Assembly (NCBI GenBank): GCA_944384205.1
Contig: CALWSL010000002.1
Location: 1-64,000, forward strand
Length of the DNA: 64,000 bases
Source of the DNA: an uncultured Acetatifactor sp.
GTDB lineage: Bacteria; Bacillota; Clostridia; Lachnospirales; Lachnospiraceae
Direction: 5' to 3'
How positions within the stretch are numbered: position 1 is the stretch's first letter; every line of letters begins with the position of its first letter. Under the pieces are notes generated by a model. The model saw only the letters and a program-made list of their open reading frames with translations. It ran no database searches and had not been told where the DNA came from. The translations under genes and the position numbers were made by a program. Positions 46,105-55,816 of this stretch are shown in pieces.

Positions 46105-48558
46105 TTAACGGTTCTCATCCACGTATATCTGCGCTCTGCTCTGAATAATCTGCGCCACCTCTGAGGCACTCTTCTGTCCCGCAAAGTAAGCTTCTGCTTC
46201 TTCCGTAATAATGTTCTGTATATTCTCGTTGTAGTAACCTTGCTTCTCCGTCGATGTTATAACATCTACAATCTGATCAACCTGCTCCTGCGTCAAAGGA
46301 TCCAAAATCACATCTTCGCCATTAATGGTAAAGTAATTGTCATATTCTACCTTTTCGCCGTTTTCATCCAGATAATACGGTCTTTCCATACCTTCCTGCG
46401 CTTTCTCCAAAAAGATATCTTTCACCACAGGGAAGCCCCAATCCAAGGATTCCTGATACTCATCCGTCAGATAATAGCGTATAAACTGCCATGCCCCGTC
46501 AAGATTCTTGGATTTTGCAGACAATACATAGCTGCTGTCTGTGTACAGAATAGAGCCTTTCCCGCTGTCTGTAGGGAATCCGATAAAGTTTATATCCTCT
46601 CCGAAATATCCGTTCATAGTAGTGTTCATATCACGCAGAGAGCTGATATATACCTCCATCAGAACGGTTCTGTCCTCACGATACTGCGACTGATAAGTCA
46701 TCCAGTAATCTTCTCCGTAGTAATCCTCTGAAAGCTCTTCCGGCAAGGAATTAGCTATTTCCAACATACTGATGAATTCCGGAGAATTAAAGTTACATTT
46801 TCCGGTGGACACATCTATAAAATCATTTCCGCCATACTGCATCATCATATACATAAAGGTACTTCTTGTCACCTCTCCCAGTACGGATGTCCCTTCCGGC
46901 AGAGAAGCCGCAAAATCCTGAAATTCCTGTATAGTCCAGCTTTCTTTATCACCAAGGAAAGAGGTTTTCCCCGCCAGCGTTCTCACATAAAAGCTGGGAA
47001 CCACATAATAGAGCTTCTCATTTACAGAAAACGCCTTAAATACATTATCAAGGAATTCAGTCTGAGATAATTCCTCGTCGTTTTCAATTAATTCTCCCAC
47101 ATCGGCAATCAGACCCTTGGAAATATAGCTATCAATAGGGAGACTCGTATTTGTTACCAGAATATCCGGCATATTACCTGAAATAATATCATTATTTAAC
47201 TGGGTTGTTCCTGCATTATAATCATCCATCGTATTGTAGGAACTGTATTCCTTAACAACGATTCGATACTGTTCACTTTCCTTGTTAAAATTAATGATGC
47301 GGTTTTTCAAGTCATTATTGACATAGATACCTGCCAAAACGATGACTTCCTTGTCAGGGATATCCTCAGGATTTTTCTTCGTAAAAACAGCAGCTCTATT
47401 GGAATAATCCATAATGTCATAATAAAAACCGATAAAATGAGTTTCATCCAGCATAATAAGCTTATTCAGATTTGTTGTATTTAAATCTGAGTTAATAAAG
47501 CTCATTATCTGTGTGGGCTGCTCATCCCCTGCACTAAATCCATATACACCGTTGGAGTTCGTATAGACAATATCTGTTGTAATGCCTGCAGCTAAACAGT
47601 TATAACCGCTCCATGCGATGGAATCCGGTAATTGAACTGCCTCTCCCAGCGTGTCCGTATTGATATCATAGGAAGTCAGATACATATGCGTCCAATCCTC
47701 ATCGTAATAAGTCATGAGTACGGTTCCGTCTTCCTTTACCATGAAATCATTGCTCTGCTGTATCATATCGCTGCCGTTAGGCAATTCTTTGTTTTCCGAG
47801 AGATTACCCTCGGCGTCTACTTCCATTTTATAGGTACTGTCGCCGCTAATCAGCACAATTGCCGAACCATCCTCAGCAGGTATCAGCGCTCTGACATAAT
47901 GATAGGATTCCTCTGTCTGCAAATTTTCTATCGGTTGCTGCCAAAGGAATTTTCCCTCCAAATCCCATGCACAGATATAGTATTCCTGCTTTGAGATATA
48001 ATTTTCAGGGTCAGAATAATCCTCAAAATAATAATTTTTTACCGCATACAATATACCGCTGTTTCCTATAACATAATTACTGTAGCTGGTATTTTCATAG
48101 ATTTGGGAAGAATTCCCCTCATTCACTGCCATATCAGCAGCTCCCTCACTGGCAATATCCTCTCCCGTTGATTCTTCAACCGCCTCTTCCGTTTCCCCCG
48201 CTGCACTGTCACTTTCTGTATTCGGGGTTTCCACATCAATGGTCTGCAAATCCGTCCCATCTTCGTTCACAGACAGCAGCTTAACCTCACGACTGGAAGA
48301 ACCTGTCGCGTCATCCCAATTATAAATATCTGCCAACATATAAATACGATCGTTCTGGCGTGCTATCGAAGAGAATGACGCATCCTCTCCTATATCAGCG
48401 GGAAGCTCAATTTCCTCATAGGAATAAACATACTGCTTCGCCAGCGACGCATCTGCACTGACGGTTTGATTCTCCTCGCCACAGGCGCAAAGTCCCATAA
48501 CCATAGAAAACACCAAACCTGCACAAATCAGTTTACGCAGTCCTCTCTTTTTTTTCAT
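46105..48558 (-). CDS. Giant sugar-type substrate-binding lipoprotein with N-terminal propeller-like domain
   Basis: The 817-residue lipoprotein has a signal ending CACG (lipobox, Cys near residue 26). Residues about 40-400 are a repeated beta-rich region (blades such as QNDRIYMLADIY, GNSGILYAVKNYY, KEDGTVLMTYY) interrupted by an acidic linker near 110-150. Residues about 410-817 are a family-1 solute-binding domain (NDIISGNMPDILVTN, DGAWQFIRYYLT). It ends IITEEAEAYFAGQK...IIQSRAQIY, the same C-terminal helix as the other binding protein of the operon. The usual length of such proteins is 420-480, so the front half is extra. It is the last gene; its ATG overlaps the previous stop (ATGA). Confidence 0.82.
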   Translation of the reverse strand: MKKKRGLRKLICAGLVFSMVMGLCACGEENQTVSADASLAKQYVYSYEEIELPADIGEDASFSSIARQNDRIYMLADIYNWDDATGSSSREVKLLSVNEDGTDLQTIDVETPNTESDSAAGETEEAVEESTGEDIASEGAADMAVNEGNSSQIYENTSYSNYVIGNSGILYAVKNYYFEDYSDPENYISKQEYYICAWDLEGKFLWQQPIENLQTEESYHYVRALIPAEDGSAIVLISGDSTYKMEVDAEGNLSENKELPNGSDMIQQSNDFMVKEDGTVLMTYYDEDWTHMYLTSYDINTDTLGEAVQLPDSIAWSGYNCLAAGITTDIVYTNSNGVYGFSAGDEQPTQIMSFINSDLNTTNLNKLIMLDETHFIGFYYDIMDYSNRAAVFTKKNPEDIPDKEVIVLAGIYVNNDLKNRIINFNKESEQYRIVVKEYSSYNTMDDYNAGTTQLNNDIISGNMPDILVTNTSLPIDSYISKGLIADVGELIENDEELSQTEFLDNVFKAFSVNEKLYYVVPSFYVRTLAGKTSFLGDKESWTIQEFQDFAASLPEGTSVLGEVTRSTFMYMMMQYGGNDFIDVSTGKCNFNSPEFISMLEIANSLPEELSEDYYGEDYWMTYQSQYREDRTVLMEVYISSLRDMNTTMNGYFGEDINFIGFPTDSGKGSILYTDSSYVLSAKSKNLDGAWQFIRYYLTDEYQESLDWGFPVVKDIFLEKAQEGMERPYYLDENGEKVEYDNYFTINGEDVILDPLTQEQVDQIVDVITSTEKQGYYNENIQNIITEEAEAYFAGQKSASEVAQIIQSRAQIYVDENR

Positions 48559-49703
48559 AATCGTTCATCCTCCTCATCTTTGCGCTTTTTTACACGTCTT
48601 TTTTTTCTTGTGCTATTTTTTTCAAACTTCTTTTTATAAACTTTATTTTTATGCACTTTAAGTTTCTTTTTGGCGCGTCGTTTCTCCATGAAACGCTCTT
48701 CCTTATCCTTCAACCTGTTTCCTACATCCTTTAATGTCCATCCCTTATGCCGCCACCACTTGATAAAGAATACCACCAGCAGCACTATGGGATATAAAAG
48801 GCATATCAGCATAAATAATGTCAGGACAGCGATAATATCTTCATAACCTCTCGCTATATTTTCCCAATAGGGATAAATAATCGCCTTGCCATTCATGGAG
48901 CGTGTTCCGAATTCAGCGAGTATCTTAAGCCTGTTTATCAAGGAATACCGCGAAGTGTTTTCCAGCACTTCCACTTCCTTCTCATTCGTACCAAGACGCT
49001 CCCTCACCAGATTCACTGCATAGTTGCTGACCGGGTTGGGCATTACAATCTCATAATGATTGATTCCGTTACAGGTTCCAAGTTCACTTAAGGTCTCATA
49101 GGATACATATACCAGCGTATCGTCCAACCCCGCCGCCTCTTCCAGACGACCTTCGGGGCGTTTCACAACCCCCGTCACAATATGAGGAATCCCGCTGATA
49201 TATACCGTCATACCTGCCACGTCATTGGAACCAAAAAGCTGCCACGCGGCGTCTTCATCAAGCACACAATAATCCTGATTCAAATCATTTCCGGAAAAAT
49301 AGGAACCCGTCAAAAGCTGCATTGGATGAAACAGGAAAAAATCTCCTCCGATTCCAATCGCGTCTGCCGTAATACCTGCCCTGTCACTGGATATAGAAAT
49401 GCTGCCGTCCGCACTGTAGGCATCTGCCCACAGTCTTGCATCCTCGTTCTCTGATTCCGAGACAATCGAAGCCTCCTGCAGAGCGGAATCCAACGAGTGT
49501 TCAAACTCTTCAATGGAATCCGCAGTAATCCCCGCATTTGTGGAGAAAAAGCAGCTTACCTGCGCAGCGTCCCCTTTCTCACTCCATCGTCCCGCCATCT
49601 GCTGTGATTCCAGAGAAACAGCCATAAGGTTTGACACTCCAAGCAGTATCAGGAAAATTACGAATGATATCGCGCCGCTTATGCTTAGCAATAATTTCTT
49701 CAT
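48555..49703 (-). CDS. MacB-like core-domain membrane protein lacking the FtsX helix bundle
   Basis: The 382-residue protein has a transmembrane helix near 5-30 and an extracytoplasmic domain (about 35-280) with the MacB core pattern LTGSYFSGNDLNQDYCVLDE, AWQLFGSNDVAGMTVYISG and VTGVVKRPEG. A second helix lies near 297-320, followed by a very basic tail of about 60 residues (KKRRVKKRKDEEDERL). True MacB/FtsX permeases have four helices and an ATPase; here only two helices and no ATPase are present. It follows an HlyD/MacA-like adaptor gene by 10 bases and is coupled to the second binding-protein gene. Role unknown; it may be a platform for the adaptor. Confidence 0.72.
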   Translation of the reverse strand: MKKLLLSISGAISFVIFLILLGVSNLMAVSLESQQMAGRWSEKGDAAQVSCFFSTNAGITADSIEEFEHSLDSALQEASIVSESENEDARLWADAYSADGSISISSDRAGITADAIGIGGDFFLFHPMQLLTGSYFSGNDLNQDYCVLDEDAAWQLFGSNDVAGMTVYISGIPHIVTGVVKRPEGRLEEAAGLDDTLVYVSYETLSELGTCNGINHYEIVMPNPVSNYAVNLVRERLGTNEKEVEVLENTSRYSLINRLKILAEFGTRSMNGKAIIYPYWENIARGYEDIIAVLTLFMLICLLYPIVLLVVFFIKWWRHKGWTLKDVGNRLKDKEERFMEKRRAKKKLKVHKNKVYKKKFEKNSTRKKRRVKKRKDEEDERL

Positions 49704-49713
49704 AATCCACTCC

Positions 49714-51339
49714 TTAATTTTCTGCCAATCTCACCAACTGACCTGCTTCCACAGGCTTTGTGGAGGTTGTGATAACAAACTCATATCCATACAGACCGCC
49801 GCTGATGGCTGATTTGGTATCGTCTGTCGCCAATACCTGTACATCCACACGGGAAGCATAGTAACGGTTTCCCAAAGGACTGCTCTTTGATTCCACAATC
49901 AGCACAAATTTACCGTTATTATCTTCTCTGATTGCACTATTGGGTACAATCAGGTCATATTCCGCACTTTTCTGTCCCACAGATACATTCAGCGTCTGAC
50001 CTGCCACAACATCGCCGGACACATCAAACGTTAAAAGCTTCTTCTGTCCAGGGTCATCCCTGTCCGTCTTAATACTTGACAAAACCACCTCTACTCCATC
50101 ATATCGCCAGGAGTTGACAAGCTCTGCTCTGTCTCCTACAGACAAACGTCTCGCCTGCTCGTTGGTGACAGAAAAACTCATGGTATAACCTTTTCCCTCA
50201 GGCTGCATGACTGCTACCGGAGTACCGGGAGCAGTCGTCTGACCTGCCGTTACATTTAACGTGGTAATGGTGCCGGAAATTCCTGCCGTAACAGTTGCAT
50301 TCTGAGATTTCGCCAACTGCTCATCCACCTCTTTCTGCGCCTTAGTCATAGCATCATACAAACTTTGTAAATTCAGAGTCTTATTGATATTGGATGTCAG
50401 CTCGGTAAGCGCATCCTGCTTTTCCTGCAATACCTTGGTCGCCGCATCTAAGTTTACCTTAAGAATATTCTGCTGGTTCTGCCAACTGGAAGCAGTCTGA
50501 CTGGTATCTCCCGAATTTTTCTTATTCTCCAGAGCTGTTTCTGCTTTCTGTAAAGCCAGTGCAGCATTATTCGCCGCAGTCTGTGCATTGATTACGGTCT
50601 GTTCTGCCGCACTCTTCTGTTCGGTCAGATTGTTGATAACCGCATCCCCTGCACTTACACTTATCTCATGCTCCAACTGTGATGAAATAGCGGACAAGTT
50701 ATTCTGCGCTTCTGTCAGCGCAAAATCCGCATTATCCTTTGCCGTCTTCGCTTCGTTATATGCCTTCTGCTCATTCGTCACATCAGCGGTATTAGAAGGC
50801 AGCACTGCCAGCTTATTGCTGATATCATCATACTGCTTCTGCCAGTCATCCACCTTTTTCTGCTCGGCAGCCACCGCATTCTGTGCATCGGTAATCTGCT
50901 GACGGTAGCTCGAAGTTGATGTATTCCCGTTCGCCCCGTTTATCACAGTCTGATTTACCTCAGCGGACAGCAATGCCAAATCATAAGCGTCCTGCGCCTG
51001 ATCCAACGCATCCCTTGCGGCTTTCAGTTCGTCGCTTTCCGTATCCTCCAGATAGAGAATGACGTCACCCTTTTCCACCTTGTCGCCAACTTTTACGGCA
51101 ACACTCTGAACCTTTCTGGATTCCTGTACCTCCACATTGTAGGGGTCGCCGCTCTCAATTGTACCTGTTCCCCGGATTTTTGCAGTAATGGTACCAGACT
51201 CCACGTACTGCGCTGCAACCTCTGGCAGAGAATAATTCATAATTGTATTTGAGAAGAAAGTCAATACCAACAGAACCGCCAGGAAAATAATCGCTGCATT
51301 CTTCACCCATTCTCTTCTCTTCGTTCCATTCTCGTTCAT
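49714..51339 (-). CDS. HlyD/MacA-family membrane-fusion (adaptor) protein
   Basis: The 541-residue protein has an N-terminal membrane anchor (about 14-34). The first half of a lipoyl-like domain follows (VAVKVGDKVEKGDVILYLED), then a very long helical hairpin (about 105-345) rich in Ala, Gln, Asn and Lys. The second lipoyl half (AGISGTITTLNVTAGQTTAPGT) and a beta-barrel region follow. In Gram-positive bacteria such adaptors work with MacB-like permeases; here the neighbouring MacB-like gene lacks the ATPase and full permease. The gene starts 43 bases after a sugar permease gene and has AGAGG eight bases before the ATG, within the same operon. Confidence 0.85.
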   Translation of the reverse strand: MNENGTKRREWVKNAAIIFLAVLLVLTFFSNTIMNYSLPEVAAQYVESGTITAKIRGTGTIESGDPYNVEVQESRKVQSVAVKVGDKVEKGDVILYLEDTESDELKAARDALDQAQDAYDLALLSAEVNQTVINGANGNTSTSSYRQQITDAQNAVAAEQKKVDDWQKQYDDISNKLAVLPSNTADVTNEQKAYNEAKTAKDNADFALTEAQNNLSAISSQLEHEISVSAGDAVINNLTEQKSAAEQTVINAQTAANNAALALQKAETALENKKNSGDTSQTASSWQNQQNILKVNLDAATKVLQEKQDALTELTSNINKTLNLQSLYDAMTKAQKEVDEQLAKSQNATVTAGISGTITTLNVTAGQTTAPGTPVAVMQPEGKGYTMSFSVTNEQARRLSVGDRAELVNSWRYDGVEVVLSSIKTDRDDPGQKKLLTFDVSGDVVAGQTLNVSVGQKSAEYDLIVPNSAIREDNNGKFVLIVESKSSPLGNRYYASRVDVQVLATDDTKSAISGGLYGYEFVITTSTKPVEAGQLVRLAEN

Positions 51340-51382
51340 AATTTTGTCCTCTCATTTTATCGTTATAACAGTCTTTTCACGC

Positions 51383-52336
51383 TTACCCTTTGATACCCCC
51401 CTGATAGGTGATACCATCCACCAGATATTCCTCACCATAGAGGAAAACCAGAAGGCTTGGCACCATATAGATGGTCGCCACCGCAAATGCGAGTCCGATT
51501 TCTCCTGCATTAATCTTGCTTAAGAAAACTGACAGCGGATACTTTTCTGCATCTGATAATAAAATCAACGGCTGTTCCACCATATTCCAATAATCAATAA
51601 AAATCAGTATTGCAGCGGAACAAAGAGCGCCTTTACACAACGGCATACAGATTTTTCTGTAAATCTGCCACTCTCCGGCACCGTCTATCTGCGCCGCCTC
51701 TATGACGGAAGACGGAATTCTCCTCATAAATTTCGTCAGAAGATACACTGCAAACGGCGAAAAGATACCCGGAAGCCAGATTGCCCAATAAGTATCAAGA
51801 ATGTTGAACCATTCGGATACCAGATAGTTCGGCACTAATGTAACCTGATAAGGCATCAGCATCAATATAATATACACAAAGAAAACAATCTGTCTCACAC
51901 GTCCTGTATATCTTGCAAATCCGAAGGAAGCAAGAGATGCCACAATTAACTGAAACAATACGATAGGTCCCGTCAGTATCACGGAATTCCAAAATTTCAA
52001 CAGATATTCCGGGCTCTTAAACAGCACGGTAATGTACTGACTAAAGGACACCATATCCGGTATAAATTTCAAATTTACTTTTTCTGATATGTACACCTTG
52101 CCGCCTGTCTCCGTGGTTGCAAACACAGAACCGTAATTAGCGGAAATCTCCGAAGCCGACATAAAGGAGTTAGTGATTGTCAGTACAATAGGCATTAGAA
52201 ACATAATTGCAAAAAATGCGGCTATCGTTGTTGCTATCGCTATTTTAAACACACTCCATATTTTCTTTCTTTTTGCCGACTTAGGACTTCTGTTTAATTG
52301 ATACACGTTTCGCACAGGTGTGTTTTTCTTACTCAT
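51383..52336 (-). CDS. Carbohydrate ABC transporter permease, MalG type
   Basis: The 317-residue permease has six helices and the EAA loop VIEAAQIDGAGEWQIYRKICMP. The insertion after helix 1 (ANYGSVFATTETGGKVYISEK) extends the outer loop. It starts with a four-base overlap with the preceding permease gene (ATGA), so the pair is made together. No ATPase is encoded nearby, so a general sugar-importer ATPase from elsewhere is presumably shared. Substrate unknown. Confidence 0.9.
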   Translation of the reverse strand: MSKKNTPVRNVYQLNRSPKSAKRKKIWSVFKIAIATTIAAFFAIMFLMPIVLTITNSFMSASEISANYGSVFATTETGGKVYISEKVNLKFIPDMVSFSQYITVLFKSPEYLLKFWNSVILTGPIVLFQLIVASLASFGFARYTGRVRQIVFFVYIILMLMPYQVTLVPNYLVSEWFNILDTYWAIWLPGIFSPFAVYLLTKFMRRIPSSVIEAAQIDGAGEWQIYRKICMPLCKGALCSAAILIFIDYWNMVEQPLILLSDAEKYPLSVFLSKINAGEIGLAFAVATIYMVPSLLVFLYGEEYLVDGITYQGGIKG

Positions 52337-53253
52337 CCTTCCACATCCTTTCCGAACCGGTTCTCCACCAGGAACAAAACTCCTATAATAACAACCATTA
52401 CCATCGACATCAAAATCGCCGCAGCGGATAATGTCTGATAATCCAGACTATTAAATTTATTATTCATAAAATGCTGCAGCATATAAATCGTATCGTAAGG
52501 ATAATCACCCGTCAACAGGTAAATCTCGCGGAACACCTTAAAGGAGTTAATAAGTGACATAATTGTCACAAACAAGATAGTGGAGGACAAATACCTTATC
52601 TTAATATAGAAAAAGGTTTGGAGCGGCGTCGCACTCTCCAGTCTCGCAACCTCCAATATATCTTTCGGGATACTTGCCAGCGCCGCCATAAACAAAATCA
52701 TATTATATCCCAGATTTTTCCACAGGAACAATATCACAATTACGACTTGGGCATATTGCGATTTCATCCAGTCAATTTTACTTCCGCCCAAAGCCATCAC
52801 AATATCATTTACCGCTCCGTTATAATGGAACAGCACCTGCCATATCAGCACAATTGACGCTACAGGCACCATCATAGGACTTAAAAAAAAGGTGCGGAAC
52901 TGACTTCGAAACGGCAGCTTTGACTCCAAAACAATCGCAAGCAAAAGTGACAATATCACTGCAAGGGGAACCGCTGTCAGGGAAAAAGTCAGAGTGTTTT
53001 TCACCGCCTTTGCAAAAGCCGCATTATGTATAATATTGATAAAATTGTCCAAGAAGACAAAATTTCCACTGATAGGGTTATCCACCAATGAATAATATAT
53101 TACCACGATAAACGGAAGCAGAAAAAAAAGCAGAACACCCAAAAAGCTGGGGGCTATAAAAAGCCCCGAGCTTATTTTAACTTTTCGTGTATTCCTACTT
53201 GCCCTGTTATGCTGTTTTCCCTTTTTCTGCCACTTAAACTCCTTCTTATTCAC
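52333..53253 (-). CDS. Carbohydrate ABC transporter permease, MalF/UgpA type
   Basis: The 306-residue permease has a basic N-terminal tail, six helices (first near 45-65) and the EAA loop ASIPKDILEVARLESATPLQTFFYIKI. A GTG at 53253 with AGAGG upstream, just after the stop of the first binding-protein gene, is the likely start; an in-frame ATG at 53277 overlaps that gene and lacks a ribosome site. It heads the permease pair. Confidence 0.88.
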   Translation of the reverse strand: MNKKEFKWQKKGKQHNRASRNTRKVKISSGLFIAPSFLGVLLFFLLPFIVVIYYSLVDNPISGNFVFLDNFINIIHNAAFAKAVKNTLTFSLTAVPLAVILSLLLAIVLESKLPFRSQFRTFFLSPMMVPVASIVLIWQVLFHYNGAVNDIVMALGGSKIDWMKSQYAQVVIVILFLWKNLGYNMILFMAALASIPKDILEVARLESATPLQTFFYIKIRYLSSTILFVTIMSLINSFKVFREIYLLTGDYPYDTIYMLQHFMNNKFNSLDYQTLSAAAILMSMVMVVIIGVLFLVENRFGKDVEG

Positions 53254-53263
53254 GGCTGCACCT

Positions 53264-55564
53264 CTAGCTATTTTCACTAATATAAATTTGTGCTTTGCTC
53301 TGAATGATATTCACCACATCATCAAGAGTTTTCTGTCCTTTAAAGTAAGCATCTGCTTCCTCAGTAATGATATTCAAAATTTCGTCGTTGCTGACATTAC
53401 TTGCAGGTGTTGCCACAGATATCAACTCCATCACCAGCTCTACTTCTTCCTCGGTGGAAGGATGATAGGTGTACTCCCAATCCTCCCAGCCAATGCCTCC
53501 TCCTCCCGAGGTTAGAATAGGCTCTCCGTTCTCATCCAGCACCTGTTCTCCGTTTTCATCCAGAAGATATTCTACCTTCGTAATCTCATCAATATGTTCC
53601 TGCATTTTCTCCTTCAGTGTGGAAAATCCCCAAGAATACATACTGTCTCCGGCACTGCTCAAATAACTTTCAATAAATGCCCATGCTCCGTCCTTCTGGT
53701 CGGATTTCGCTGTAATTCCGTATAGAGAGCTTGCGCTCATGCTACAACCCACACTGCCGTCCGTGGTAGGAAATCCAATGAATGTAACAGGTTCGCCATA
53801 CATGGCGGGATATATCTGTACCTCCTGAAAATCAGAGATATACGCATTTTCCAGTAAAATTTCTCCTGCCTGACGTTCCTCAACCTTGGCGCCGCCCTCG
53901 TAAGAAGTCCAATCAATTTCCTGCGGGAACATATTGACAAACTCCAACAAAGTCTTAAATTCCTCAGAATCAAAATGACTTTCACCATTTGCCCAGTCAA
54001 CAAAGGCGTCCTGATTATACATCATACAATAATACAACATTGTGCTTTGTTCTATCCCGTCAAATAATTCCGCATCAGGATGTGCCTTTGCAAATGTCAT
54101 CATCTCATCCAAAGTCCATCCCATCTCTTCACCGACCTCCGAGGTCTTTCCTACTACCGTACTGATAGTAAAGCTGGTTGGAATCGCAACCAACACGCCG
54201 TCATAGGTAAATCCATCCAAGAGATTGTCAATAAAGTCCTCTTTGTCAAACACGCTGCTCTTTTCCAAATACGGCGTCAAATCCTCAATAATGCCCTTTG
54301 CCGCCAACTGCTCTGCATTTAACTGGGACAAATCCAGAATATCAGGGCAATTCGCTCCGGAAGTGATATCATTGTTCAGATTTGTGATAGCGTCCTGATA
54401 GCTGTTCTCCGTCCCGTTATTATTATCTATATAGGTCTTAATTGATACATGATAAGTATCGTTTGCTTTATTAAATGCAACTGCCGCCGCCTGCAATTCC
54501 TGACTGTCATACAACGTTCCAATTATAATCTCTTCCTTCTGTACGACCTCGGATGCGGCAGTCTTGTTCAGCTTTGCAATCTCGGTAGCGCCGGTCTCCC
54601 AGTCCCTGATGACTGCCACAAGTTTTCCGTCTTCCGTTGTTCCGACATAATCAACATAACTGCCGTTAATATCACATTCCAGCCATGAAAACAGCTCTTC
54701 ATAGGTCTCGGACGCCAAATCATATTCATAAACCCTGGAACCGTCATTTATCAGAAAATCCTTTTCGATTCCCACGGAAAGTCCATTGCCGTTCATACCC
54801 GGAAGGTTTTTATATGTATTGCCAATCTTTTTCCCTGCAAAGTCAATCTCCGAAAGCACAGTTCCACCGCTATTGGAATTGTAATCATAATAACAGAGGT
54901 ATACCTTTTCATCCTTGCCAAAACCAATGGCACTAATCCATCCGTCCGAAATTTCCACCATGCCCTGTTCTTCTCCGGCACTGTCGAAAAGAAGAACTGC
55001 ATTTTCCGCACAAACATAGATATTTCCCTGTCCATCCACAAGGACATCCTGAATATAGGAATTTTCCCCCGCACGATTGACCGCATCGGTAATATCCTTT
55101 TCAAATACTGCCGTCCCCTGTGAATCCCATTTACCAAGAAACATATCGGGGATGGTCCAGCCTTCCTCGCTCATATTCTCCGAACTGTAATCGCTGACCA
55201 CGGTATAGATATTTCCTTCCCCATCAGGTGCATAGCACGACAGACTGCCATTTTCCCGTATCTGCAGCGGTATCTCCTTCACGCCGGCGTCCGCTAAAGA
55301 ATACTCACACACCGTCTGCGTAGATTCCCCAGTCGCCTCGTCATATTTGTATTGCGTGTAATAAAGAGAATTTCCAAGTAACATAAGATTGCTGAACCAG
55401 GTGGATTCATCCTCACCGTCCAATGTGATGTACTCCGGTACATATACATACCCTTCGGCGTCAGAACTGTCCTTTTTCTGTTCTGTATCCTGATTTCCAC
55501 ACGCTGCAAGAGATAAGGTCATTGCGGTGCACAATGCCGCTATAAGAATGTGCTTCTTCCCCAT
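53264..55564 (-). CDS. Giant sugar-type substrate-binding lipoprotein with N-terminal propeller-like domain (first gene)
   Basis: The 766-residue lipoprotein has lipobox LAAC, Cys near residue 22. Residues about 35-345 form a propeller-like repeat region (DGEGNIYTVVSDY, DGQGNIYVCAENAVLLFD, GKDEKVYLCYYDY). Residues about 350-766 are a family-1 solute-binding domain (NNDITSGANCPDILDLSQL, MGWTLDEMMTFAKAHPDAE). The end IITEEADAYFKGQK...IIQSKAQIY matches the second binding protein. It is the first gene of the operon, with a promoter 175 bases upstream and three strong hairpins in the leader. The propeller half may bind a second ligand or a wall polymer; this is inference. Confidence 0.83.
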   Translation of the reverse strand: MGKKHILIAALCTAMTLSLAACGNQDTEQKKDSSDAEGYVYVPEYITLDGEDESTWFSNLMLLGNSLYYTQYKYDEATGESTQTVCEYSLADAGVKEIPLQIRENGSLSCYAPDGEGNIYTVVSDYSSENMSEEGWTIPDMFLGKWDSQGTAVFEKDITDAVNRAGENSYIQDVLVDGQGNIYVCAENAVLLFDSAGEEQGMVEISDGWISAIGFGKDEKVYLCYYDYNSNSGGTVLSEIDFAGKKIGNTYKNLPGMNGNGLSVGIEKDFLINDGSRVYEYDLASETYEELFSWLECDINGSYVDYVGTTEDGKLVAVIRDWETGATEIAKLNKTAASEVVQKEEIIIGTLYDSQELQAAAVAFNKANDTYHVSIKTYIDNNNGTENSYQDAITNLNNDITSGANCPDILDLSQLNAEQLAAKGIIEDLTPYLEKSSVFDKEDFIDNLLDGFTYDGVLVAIPTSFTISTVVGKTSEVGEEMGWTLDEMMTFAKAHPDAELFDGIEQSTMLYYCMMYNQDAFVDWANGESHFDSEEFKTLLEFVNMFPQEIDWTSYEGGAKVEERQAGEILLENAYISDFQEVQIYPAMYGEPVTFIGFPTTDGSVGCSMSASSLYGITAKSDQKDGAWAFIESYLSSAGDSMYSWGFSTLKEKMQEHIDEITKVEYLLDENGEQVLDENGEPILTSGGGGIGWEDWEYTYHPSTEEEVELVMELISVATPASNVSNDEILNIITEEADAYFKGQKTLDDVVNIIQSKAQIYISENS

Positions 55565-55600
55565 TTTATACTCCTCACTTAATGTATTTTATTGATGTTC

Positions 55601-55735
55601 CAAGCCTTGCGGCTTGCTCTCCAAAATCGAATTGCTGCGCAATTCCCGCGCTTCGCGCTCTATGATTTTGTCGTTAACTTAGCTGCTGAAACCAAATGAC
55701 TGCTGCGCAGTCACTTGGTTTCCTGCAGCTAAGTT
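55601..55735 (-). repeat. Composite palindromic element in the leader of the six-gene transport operon
   Basis: Three adjacent structures: a 60-base long hairpin (arms 55676-55702 and 55708-55735, about 26 pairs with one bulge and few mismatches); a three-way junction closed by CAAAATC/GATTTTG (55622-55628 with 55664-55670) holding GAATTG-CTGCG-CAATTC and GCGC-TTC-GCGC; and CAAGCC-TTGC-GGCTTG (55601-55616). The loop CTGCG is shared by the long hairpin and one junction arm. It could be an mRNA leader structure or a small mobile palindromic repeat that landed in the leader. Confidence 0.8.
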
Positions 55736-55737
55736 AC

Positions 55738-55766
55738 ATTATACTCTATTGTGTTGAAAAAATCAC
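55738..55766 (-). promoter_or_regulatory. Promoter of the six-gene transport operon
   Basis: Minus strand GTGATT (55761-55766, weak), 17 bases, TATAAT (55738-55743). Transcription would start near 55731, so the long hairpin would sit at the very 5' end of the mRNA. Confidence 0.5.
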
Positions 55767-55816
55767 CTTAAGAATTTATGAAGTATATGGTTAGATTATT
55801 TAATAAAATGTAACAA

